DNA of 32,082 nt from NCBI RefSeq assembly GCF_012927645.1, contig NZ_JABBMT010000037.1, positions 1 through 32,082 on the forward strand, written 5' to 3'. The first letter of the stretch is position 1, and each line of letters opens with the position of its first letter. The notes under the pieces are model-generated. The model worked only from the letters and a program-made list of their open reading frames with translations. It did no database searches and was not told where the DNA came from. Source of the DNA: Pseudoalteromonas arctica. GTDB lineage: Bacteria; Pseudomonadota; Gammaproteobacteria; Enterobacterales; Alteromonadaceae. The position numbers were made by a program, and so were the translations under genes. Shown here piece by piece: positions 1 through 8,300 of the stretch.

Positions 1-112
1 AATTATCACCGCCTTCTGCAACTTTTGCTAAATCTTCCATTTTCTTATTTGAAGTAGATTGACAACCAGAAATGGCTAATACCAATGCTATGACGATTAC
101 TCTGAAATCCAT
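1..112 (-). CDS. cassette-borne lipoprotein, N-terminal fragment
   Basis: This is an open frame from an ATG at 112 to the window edge (37 codons seen). The protein starts MDFRVIVIALVLAISGCQST, a short signal peptide with lipobox ISGC, so Cys17 should be lipidated. The next residue is Gln rather than Asp, which in enterobacterial rules points to the outer membrane. The rest of the gene and its attC lie outside the window. The start codon is only 6 bases from the attC core box at 119-125, and the GGGG overlapping that box and its neighbour is the only Shine-Dalgarno candidate. Function unknown. Confidence 0.7.
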   Translation of the reverse strand, partial: MDFRVIVIALVLAISGCQSTSNKKMEDLAKVAEGGDN

Positions 113-118
113 TTGTAC

Positions 119-221
119 CCCTAACGCTTTGCTAAGAGGCTAAAATGGTTGGCTGGCTTTTTTGCGTTACTTTGCAAAAAACGAGCAAACTGTTTTAGTC
201 CTTTTAAGCACCTTGTTAGGC
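119..221 (-). repeat. attC recombination site
   Basis: In gene orientation the site opens with GCCTAAC (215-221) and closes with GTTAGGG (119-125), 103 bp in all. The inner arms are imperfectly complementary (AAGGTGCTTAAAAGG against the complement of CTCTTAGCAAAGC), and a central TTTTTTGC/GCAAAAAA hairpin is visible. It is the attC of the cassette carrying the gene at 227-691. Confidence 0.87.
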
Positions 222-226
222 ATACA

Positions 227-691
227 TTAACCGTGGTGTCGGCGGATATGCTTTACTAAACCTGATTCGTTAAACTCTAATGAAATAATATTAGTTTTAC
301 TATATTCAATGGTTTTATTTAAATGTGCAGGCTTAACTTTCCCCATTTCAGTCATTTTTATAAAAACAACATTAGCACCTACCATAATTTCGTTTATCTC
401 AATATTGCTGTTTATAACTTCATCTTTTAGTTTACCAACCATATCTGAACGGAGTTTCGATTTATCAGTATACGTAAACTTGAATTTAACATGCTCATCG
501 ATGAAGTTATCAGATAATAGCGATATATAATGATCTATTTCTTTAGTGGTTGTATTTGGTTGTTGGCGAGCATTTTTGGCTGATACAAATGCCTTTGCTT
601 TCTCGATTAATTGATCTGCCGTGAACTTTTCATTTGCAGAACTTGAAAAAGATAAAATAAGGGATATAAATACTAAAGTTAATTTTTTCAC
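227..691 (-). CDS. secreted small protein, possibly NTF2/SnoaL-like
   Basis: This is a 154-residue protein encoded by an integron cassette. The start is GTG at 691, chosen because AAGGAAAG lies just upstream and the cassette core box GTTAGGC is only 17 bp away. Residues 1-20 form a signal peptide (MKK, a hydrophobic stretch, then SSSA), so the product is probably periplasmic. The mature part begins with a helical segment (DQLIEKAKAFVSAKNARQQ) followed by alternating strands and ends with basic residues (HIRRHHG). The helix-then-sheet pattern, with a phrase like ISLLSDNFIDEHVKF, resembles NTF2/SnoaL-like folds, but I see no catalytic motif. It lies alone in its cassette. Function is not assigned. 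Confidence 0.75.
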   Translation of the reverse strand: MKKLTLVFISLILSFSSSANEKFTADQLIEKAKAFVSAKNARQQPNTTTKEIDHYISLLSDNFIDEHVKFKFTYTDKSKLRSDMVGKLKDEVINSNIEINEIMVGANVVFIKMTEMGKVKPAHLNKTIEYSKTNIISLEFNESGLVKHIRRHHG

Positions 692-707
692 TGAACTTTC
701 CTTGTAT

Positions 708-824
708 GCCTAACGCCTTGCTCACCGGCACATGCTGCGGAGAGCGTTTTTGTGTAATATGGAGCATAGCGACACACAAAAACGAGCGTAGCAGTATGTG
801 TCCGAGTGCAGCAATTTGTTAGAT
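708..824 (-). repeat. attC recombination site
   Basis: In gene orientation it runs from ATCTAAC (818-824) to GTTAGGC (708-714), 117 bp. The arms show long imperfect complementarity: GCACATGCTGC on one side, GCAGTATGTGTCC on the other, then AAAACGAGCG-type inner arms. It closes the two-gene cassette with genes at 837-1304 and 1307-2011. A spurious open frame reads through it and should be ignored. Confidence 0.87.
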
Positions 825-836
825 TTCTTTGGTTGG

Positions 837-1304
837 CTATTGATCAGAAACTTCCGATACAACGAAAGACCTCCAAAATTTGATCTTACGCCATACACCA
901 GAAGGTTCTGAAATATAGGGAATGTGAAATCTCTTACTTTTGTATATTTTAATCTGCCAATCTTTGTCGCCAAAAAATTTGAATTTAACCAAATCGGGAT
1001 CTGTAATACCAATCAACTTAAATGAGCCAGTACCGTATGGCCAAAAAACAGTGGCACTATCTATAATTTCGTTTTCGCCACTTAGCAAATAGATGTTGAG
1101 TGACTCTTCAAAAGGGCAGTCATCAGTGGTGAAGACTAGATAACATTCGTCATATTTAATGCATGCTTCGAGATCAACTCCATTGATGATTAATTTTAAC
1201 TTGCTGCCATCGATAGTAATTTCACTTTTTGGTGATTGAGCTTCCGTAGCCTCGGATATGACTTTTAAATTAACATCATCATTTTTAATGATTTTCATGG
1301 CCAT
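837..1304 (-). CDS. putative immunity/partner protein of cassette toxin
   Basis: This 155-residue soluble protein starts MAMKIIKNDD. The ATG at 1304 begins 2 bp after the TAG stop of the gene at 1307-2011; a second ATG at 1298 is also possible. The frame stays open further upstream but overlaps that gene, so the extension is rejected. No signal peptide or membrane segment is seen. The protein is acidic and beta-rich, with aromatic-rich strands (CYLVFTTDDCPF, DLVKFKFFGDKDWQIKIYKSKRF), and has no motif I recognise. The stop-start coupling to a glycine-rich, membrane-inserting partner suggests a cognate immunity or antitoxin protein. That role is inferred from position only. A helper or chaperone for the upstream protein is the main alternative. 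Confidence 0.65.
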   Translation of the reverse strand: MAMKIIKNDDVNLKVISEATEAQSPKSEITIDGSKLKLIINGVDLEACIKYDECYLVFTTDDCPFEESLNIYLLSGENEIIDSATVFWPYGTGSFKLIGITDPDLVKFKFFGDKDWQIKIYKSKRFHIPYISEPSGVWRKIKFWRSFVVSEVSDQ

Positions 1305-1306
1305 AC

Positions 1307-2011
1307 CTACCAAACTAATCCTATTCCGAATGCAGCAAGAGCTCCACCAACGAATGCTCCAACGGTAACGCATACAGGAGCTCCAGGGCCACACGCTAAT
1401 CCGGCTAATGCTCCTCCAGCTATACCACCACCAATGCCAGCTCCGGTAATAGCAATTTCCTTGCCCGCCGCGTCAAATTTATTTTCAGCTGTCGCAACTG
1501 TATAGACAGATAGAGCAATAGATAAAAGAATTAATCCTCTTCCAGCATGTGATAGCTTTCTCATAGCCGAAGTGACTTCTGGCCGAGACTTTCCCGCCGA
1601 TTTTACGACCTCTAGATATACGTTGTTTTGCTGCTGAGCGGTTAGATTGCCAAACGAAACGTTAGCGCCATACAGCTTTTGGGATTTCAAGGCTACTATC
1701 TCATTGAGCGTTTTTCCTTGCTGCTTCATCTTCTGCGCGACTGACAGGCCAACCGGAGTGCTTCTTGTTCTTATTACTTCCATAATGAGATTTCTAGCTT
1801 CCGATGCCTGCTCGGCGGCTTGAACCCAGGTGATTCTTCCAGTCTGAGCCATTATTTTAAGTTCACTCGACATTGCACGTATTTGCCTTGCGTAGGCCTG
1901 CCTTGCACTTGCATCAATAGTCAAATGCGTACCTATATTTGCTATCTCAGCCTCTAATGCTCTAATCGCATTTTCGAATAATTGCTGATCGTTTTTTTGA
2001 GCCACTTCCAT
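1307..2011 (-). CDS. cassette-borne glycine-rich membrane-active protein (putative toxin)
   Basis: This is a 234-residue protein with start ATG at 2011, supported by AGGAG 9 bp upstream. Residues 1-150 are soluble, helical and charged. Residues about 157-175 form a hydrophobic segment (GRGLILLSIALSVYTVATA). The C-terminal 45 residues are a glycine/alanine-rich hydrophobic hairpin (GAGIGGGIAGGALAGLA, CGPGAPVC, then GAFVGGALAAFGIGLVW) that ends the protein. A soluble domain followed by a glycine-zipper hairpin is typical of pore-forming antibacterial effectors and colicin-like toxins, and I have the impression of similar proteins in Pseudomonas/Burkholderia. No catalytic motif is visible. The coupled downstream gene may be the immunity gene. 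The gene looks richer in G+C than the neighbouring cassette at 2049-3588, as expected for cassettes of different origin. Confidence 0.7.
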   Translation of the reverse strand: MEVAQKNDQQLFENAIRALEAEIANIGTHLTIDASARQAYARQIRAMSSELKIMAQTGRITWVQAAEQASEARNLIMEVIRTRSTPVGLSVAQKMKQQGKTLNEIVALKSQKLYGANVSFGNLTAQQQNNVYLEVVKSAGKSRPEVTSAMRKLSHAGRGLILLSIALSVYTVATAENKFDAAGKEIAITGAGIGGGIAGGALAGLACGPGAPVCVTVGAFVGGALAAFGIGLVW

Positions 2012-2042
2012 CTATATCACTCCTGTGATGTTTATCGGGTAA

Positions 2043-2139
2043 ATCTAACGCCCTGTTAATGGGCAAAAATTAGTTGGCTAAAATGTTGAGGAACGAAAAC
2101 AGCCAACTCATTTTTGTCCTGTTAAACAGCTTGTTAGCT
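2043..2139 (-). repeat. attC recombination site
   Basis: In gene orientation it runs from AGCTAAC (2133-2139) to GTTAGAT (2043-2049), 97 bp. The inner arms pair clearly: GAGTTGGCT with AGCCAACTA, and CAAGCTGTTTAACAGGAC with the CCCATTAACAGGGCG side. It closes the cassette that carries the genes at 2196-2645 and 2647-3516. Confidence 0.9.
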
Positions 2140-2195
2140 AGCATATGTGCACCCGATGTTTTAACTGCACTAAGTTTAGTGTGTTGTATATTATT

Positions 2196-2645
2196 TTATT
2201 TTTCGTTCTTAAGGCAGCTATATTCATTAGAAGCAAATATAAGGGTTTGATTTTGCAACCACTGACTAGATTGCTCTTTACAATAAACATAACCTACTGA
2301 TTCAACATAGTAATCAACAGCTAAACCAGCTAACTGAGGAACAACGAATATAGAACCAAGAAATATTAATGCAGGGCGAATAGATTTTTTATTTAATGAA
2401 GCCGATACTTTTTTATTAAGAATCTCATAAACCATAAAAAAAGATAATAAGCCTGAAGTTAGACCAACGCCTAACATATACATAGCCCCTTTATCGAAAC
2501 GAATAATTTCAGATTCACTCAAAATTGAAAATATCAATGTAAATGTAAAATATCCGAACACACCTAGTGCAAAAAAAGAAATTAAAATAAACAATAATGC
2601 TGTAGGGATCTGTAATTTTAATGAACTTTTTTTCAATTTCACCAT
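2196..2645 (-). CDS. small membrane protein, putative immunity partner
   Basis: This is a 149-residue protein read from ATG at 2645 (MVKLKKSSLK). An upstream in-frame ATG at 2708 would overlap the preceding gene. The ATG at 2645 starts 1 bp after that gene's TAA and has AGAGGA upstream, so it is preferred. Three or four membrane segments are visible: IPTALLFILISFFALGVFGY-type, MYMLGVGLTSGLLSFFMVY and ALIFLGSIFVVPQLAGLAV. A short tail follows with two cysteines (YVYCKE...EYSC), which should be periplasmic. The layout recalls small DUF1240-like membrane proteins, but that is an impression only. An integral membrane protein coupled to a pore-former-like protein is a classic arrangement for a colicin-type immunity protein. 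The role is inferred from context. Confidence 0.65.
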   Translation of the reverse strand: MVKLKKSSLKLQIPTALLFILISFFALGVFGYFTFTLIFSILSESEIIRFDKGAMYMLGVGLTSGLLSFFMVYEILNKKVSASLNKKSIRPALIFLGSIFVVPQLAGLAVDYYVESVGYVYCKEQSSQWLQNQTLIFASNEYSCLKNEK

Positions 2646-2646
2646 A

Positions 2647-3516
2647 TTAATAATTCCTCTGATTAAAAGGAGTATATTTTTGTAAATAATAGCGAGATAA
2701 ATCAACAATTACATTTTTCGCTGACTCTATAGCATAATCTATGAGTGAATCAGTAACTTTATTTGCGATAGTAATTGCTGTTCTTTTCTTCTTTAAAAGG
2801 TATATACGAGCATTTTCACCTAATTCATCTAAACCATCAATTACCCTATCAGTAATCCCATAATGTTGATCAATTTGACTTACTCCCCATGAAACAAATA
2901 CACCAACTATAACGACGGCAAGAATTGGACCTACGGCTATAGCAAAACCACCTGCTAAGAAAGCGGCCCCCACAGATGCACCTGTAGCAATTCCTACTTT
3001 TACTATATCCGTAGCCAGAGAACCAACCAACTGACTAAGTGTTGCTTGGTCAGTTAAAAAGTAATTTGCAACACGATAAACGCTAAGTAATACTATTGAA
3101 AGAATTCCTCCAGATTTTGCTGCATTGATAGCTCCAGAACGGCCTAGCCCCATTGTAATTACTTTTGCATTATTAACACCGTACTTCGTTCCTGTAAGTA
3201 CACTCCTTAATCTTGGGTTTCCCTTTAGAATAATATGAGGCTTTCCTCCGTAATTTTTTATATAAACTTTAGATGCAACACCACCTAGCTCACCTAAAAG
3301 TTTAGTGAATGTTCTCAAGTCATCTGCTGATGCGTAATAACCTGCACTAAACTCAACTTTATTTTTAATTCCTCCCCAAGCCTCTTTAATACCGTTGCTA
3401 CTTTTAGGTGAGTTATTGATAATTTTATCCATTTCGTCAATAGAAATGATAAATATTTCATGGTTATTCGATTGGATTTTTTGTTTCAATACTTTGTTTT
3501 GTTGTAGTGCAGACAT
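2647..3516 (-). CDS. cassette-borne membrane-active protein (putative pore-forming toxin)
   Basis: This is a 289-residue protein with start ATG at 3516 (MSALQQNKVL), preferred over the in-frame ATG at 3549 because AAGGAAAG sits 5-8 bp upstream. An N-terminal soluble region of about 130 residues is followed by a hydrophobic segment (GGILSIVLLSVYRVANYFL). A long glycine-rich hairpin comes next (KVGIATGASVGAAFLAGGFA, then VGPILAVVIVGVFVSWGVS), then a charged helical tail with RIYLLKKKRT and further amphipathic helices. The glycine-rich two-helix hairpin is the same design as in the 1307-2011 product, though the proteins are otherwise unlike. I infer a membrane-disrupting antibacterial or abortive-infection protein. 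It is the first gene of the array and is probably driven by the promoter near 3615. Confidence 0.7.
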   Translation of the reverse strand: MSALQQNKVLKQKIQSNNHEIFIISIDEMDKIINNSPKSSNGIKEAWGGIKNKVEFSAGYYASADDLRTFTKLLGELGGVASKVYIKNYGGKPHIILKGNPRLRSVLTGTKYGVNNAKVITMGLGRSGAINAAKSGGILSIVLLSVYRVANYFLTDQATLSQLVGSLATDIVKVGIATGASVGAAFLAGGFAIAVGPILAVVIVGVFVSWGVSQIDQHYGITDRVIDGLDELGENARIYLLKKKRTAITIANKVTDSLIDYAIESAKNVIVDLSRYYLQKYTPFNQRNY

Positions 3517-3582
3517 TTTTACTTTCCTTAGTAATGGTTTAATTTGCATATTATATCAATTGAGCACAAAATTAGAAGTGCT

Positions 3583-3589
3583 AGCTAAC
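3583..3589 (-). other. integron core site at 5' boundary of first cassette
   Basis: AGCTAAC on the plus strand is GTTAGCT in gene orientation, a GTTRRRY core box. It is exactly complementary to the left box of the attC at 2043-2139, so it marks the 5' junction of that cassette. It may belong to an attI site or to a decayed attC extending to about 3719. Confidence 0.75.
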
Positions 3590-3606
3590 AGCTTATTGAA
3601 CACCAC

Positions 3607-3645
3607 TTTGGGGGATTATAACACCCCAAAACGGCGTATATTACA
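3607..3645 (-). promoter_or_regulatory. extended -10 promoter reading into the array (Pc-like)
   Basis: On the minus strand TGTTATAAT, an extended -10 with a perfect TATAAT (3615-3620), lies about 30 bp upstream of the first cassette boundary. The -35 region is weak (TAATAT or TGTAAT at 17-19 bp spacing), as is common for extended -10 promoters. The -10 sits in the loop of a TTTGGGG/CCCCAAA inverted repeat (3607-3630). Transcription would begin near 3608 and enter the gene at 2647-3516. Confidence 0.5.
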
Positions 3646-3825
3646 TAGTTCCATAATTCCACTAATAATTACTTTTGTAAACAAGTAATTAAAATGACTG
3701 GGAATTACGCTTGTTATTTTGCACCAAAACGGCGGTTAATAATGTTATCGGACAAAATTAAACTCCTACTCATTAAAAAGCGAAATTTTACGACTTACTG
3801 CTTAAAGCTCTACTATCCAAGCCAT

Positions 3826-3855
3826 AAAAAAAGCAAGCCATCGAGCTTGCTTTTT
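3826..3855 (-). terminator. intrinsic terminator of gltBD
   Basis: The stem AAAAAGCAAGC pairs with GCTTGCTTTTT around a short loop and is followed on the minus strand by a T tract. It lies 23 bp after the gltD stop. Confidence 0.85.
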
Positions 3856-3877
3856 ACATTCTTTAACCTTCAAGGCG

Positions 3878-5302
<1,425 letters not shown>

Positions 5303-8300
5303 TTACTGTGCTTGAACACGAAGTTCAGCACTACTGCGAGCGCGATGCCCGAGTAAACTTTTCACATCACTTGATTTCGGTTTAACAAGTTTGAATTTTG
5401 GTAAATACGCTTCAAAACTGGCTAAAATGTTTTCTGCACGGCTTGAGCCGGTTAGCTCTAAATGCTCAGCAATTAGACCCCGTAAGTGTTCTTGATGTGA
5501 TGCAAGCTCATCTAATAGCACAACTTCAACAAGCTCTGGATTGATGCGTTTTTCAAAGTCATTACGCTCATCCAATATATAGGCAAAGCCACCGGTCATA
5601 CCTGCACCAAAGTTCACGCCTACATTGCCCAGCACGCAAACTACGCCACCGGTCATGTATTCACAGCCATTATCACCCACACCTTCAACAACCGCTTGCA
5701 CACCTGAGTTACGAACCGCAAAGCGCTCACCTGCACAACCTGCAGCAAACAGCTTGCCACCCGTTGCACCATATAAACAGGTATTACCTGCGATGGTCGC
5801 TTTATGGCTTTCAAATGACGACCCCAGTGGTGGGCGAATAACCAGCTTACCGCCCGCCATGCCTTTACCTACGTAATCGTTAGCATCGCCGACTAGGGTC
5901 ATTTCTAGACCACCAGCATTCCATACACCAAATGATTGGCCCGCTGTACCGTGAAACTCAATCGAGACTGGATCAGCCGTCATGCCTTGATTGCCATGTT
6001 TATCGGCAATATAACCCGATAACATCGCGCCCACTGAGCGGTCAGTGTTATAAATACGGCTGACCAGTGAAATACCGCTGCTCTCATCAATTGCTTGTTG
6101 AGCTTTAGCAAGTAAGGTTTCATTCAACTTACCTAAATAATGAGACGTATTAGGCGCACTACAATAAAGCGTTTCACCAGTTGGATTATTAGGCTGTGCA
6201 ATCACTGACGATAAATCAATTTTTTGCTGCTTTGCCGTTTTACCTTCAATCGCTTCGAGTAAATCAAGACGACCAATTAAGTCTGTTAGTTTGGCAACCC
6301 CTAGGCTTGCCATAATTTCACGGGCTTCTTGAGCAATAAACTTAAAGTAGTTCATCGCCATTTCTGGTAAGCCGTGGTAATGCTTTTGACGCAGCGTTTC
6401 GTCTTGCGTTGCAACACCGGTCGCACAATTATTCAGGTGGCAAATACGTAGATATTTACAGCCTAATGCAACCATAGGACCCGTACCAAAACCAAAGCTC
6501 TCAGCACCTAAAATAGCTGCTTTGATGATATCAAGGCCAGTTTTTAAACCACCATCTGTTTGCAAACGAATACGATGACGTAAACCGTTTTCAACTAGCG
6601 CTTGTTGTGTTTCAGCCAGACCTAGCTCCCACGGGCTACCCGCATATTTAACCGACGTTAGCGGGCTTGCACCAGTACCGCCGTCATAGCCTGAAATAGT
6701 AATTAAATCAGCATACGCTTTAGCAACACCGGTGGCGACTGTGCCCACTCCAGGCTCGGATACCAGTTTTACTGAGATCAACGCTTTTGGATTAACTTGT
6801 TTTAAATCGAAAATTAGTTGAGCTAAATCTTCAATTGAATAAATGTCATGATGCGGTGGCGGTGAAATTAAAGTCACACCCGGTACTGAATAACGTAGTT
6901 TTGCAATATACGGGGTTACTTTTTCACCCGGTAATTGACCACCCTCGCCTGGCTTTGCACCTTGCGCTACTTTGATTTGGATAACGTCAGCACTGCGTAA
7001 GTAATGCGGTGTTACACCAAAACGACCCGATGCAACTTGTTTAATACGTGAGTTTTTCTCAGTACCGTAACGTAGTTTATCTTCGCCGCCTTCACCGGAG
7101 TTTGAGCAACCACCTAAGCGGTTCATCGCAATTGCAAGTGCTTCATGCGCTTCTGGCGATAATGCACCGATACTCATTGCAGCTGAGTCAAAACGCTTAT
7201 ATAGCTCAGTTGCAGGCTCAACCTCATCAATACTGATCCCCTCTGCTGGCAGTTTAAGTGCAAGCATGTCACGTAATGTGGCGATTGGACGCTTATTAAC
7301 GAGATCTGCGTACACGCTGTAATCAGAATATTCGCCTGAGCGCACCGCTTTTTGTAGCGTTTGAATAACATCAGGATTGTACGCGTGATACTCGCCGCCA
7401 TGAACATACTTTAATAAGCCACCATGGCTGAGTAATTTACGTTTGCTCATTGCCAAAGTATGTAACTTGCGTTGATCATCATCAAAATCAGTAAAGCACG
7501 CGCCTTTAATACGACTTGCCACACCATTAAAACAGGTATCAACAATTGCATCTGACAAACCAACTGCTTCAAACAACATTGAACAACGATACGATGCCAC
7601 GGTACTAATACCCATTTTTGACATGATCTTGTACAAACCTTTATTAATAGCATTACGGTACGCCAAAGTAACCTGACAATAGCTTTTGTTAATCACTTTT
7701 GAATCACTCATCGCAACCAGTGATTCATACGCTAAGTATGGATAAATAGCCGTTGCACCAAAACCAAGTAATACCGCAAATTGATGTGCGTCGCGCACAC
7801 TGCCGGTTTCAATAATGATATTTGATTCACAACGTAAGTTGTTATCTACTAAACGCTTTTGTACCGCACCAACCGCCATAGCAGCAGGAATTGGTAATTG
7901 ATTCTCATCAAAATTACGGTCAGTTAAAAACAGCATGACACAGCCAGCAGCGGCTTTTTCTTGCGCTTCGTCACAAATACGGATTACCGCATCGCCAAGG
8001 CCTTCTTCTTTGCTGTAGGTGATATCGATTTTGCAATAGCTGTAATGCGCTTGATCGGCGCTGAGTAATTGTTGCATGTCTGCATACATTAAAATAGGTG
8101 TATCAAACTGCAATCGCTTAGCGTGACCTGTGGTCTCATTAAATACGTTTTGCTCACTGCCGATGCACGTTGCCAACGACATTACGTGATTTTCACGCAG
8201 TGGATCAATTGGTGGATTTGTAACTTGTGCAAACTTTTGGCGGAAGTAATCAAACAGCGAACGATTACCTTCAGAGAGCACAGCAAATGGCGTGTCGTCG

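Larger units (their letters stand above)
1..3589 (-). mobile_element. integron cassette array (promoter-proximal end)
   Basis: Minus-strand genes alternate with imperfect inverted repeats bounded by RYYYAAC and GTTRRRY core boxes. Read in gene orientation, complete cassettes occupy about 2049-3588, 714-2048 and 125-713, and a fourth runs off the left edge. Each cassette's own left core box is the exact reverse complement of the core box at its 5' boundary: AGCTAAC with GTTAGCT, ATCTAAC with GTTAGAT, GCCTAAC with GTTAGGC. This is what excised circular cassettes should show, because both boxes derive from one attC. No tyrosine recombinase is present at the array's 5' end (3590-3877), so within this window it resembles a cluster of attC sites lacking an integrase. 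The window does not show how far the array extends to the left. Confidence 0.88.
3590..3877. other. array-gltD junction, no integrase
   Basis: This 288-bp stretch contains no credible gene. It holds the Pc-like promoter, an 11-bp direct repeat CCAAAACGGCG at 3626-3636 and 3724-3734, an inverted repeat AATTACTT/AAGTAATT at 3667-3690, and the gltD terminator. A weak GTTATTT at 3713-3719 could be the far box of a decayed attC. The only plus-strand frame (3694-3900) has no recombinase features. Confidence 0.6.

Noticed and set aside
722..1012. 96-codon minus-strand frame
   Set aside because: It runs through the attC at 708-824 and overlaps the 155-aa gene in another frame. It is a shadow frame.
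1305..1394. Upstream extension of the 155-aa gene (starting MWPWSS)
   Set aside because: It overlaps the 3' end of the 234-aa gene and is Trp/Arg/Cys-rich as expected for an out-of-frame reading. The ATG 2 bp after that gene's stop is better.
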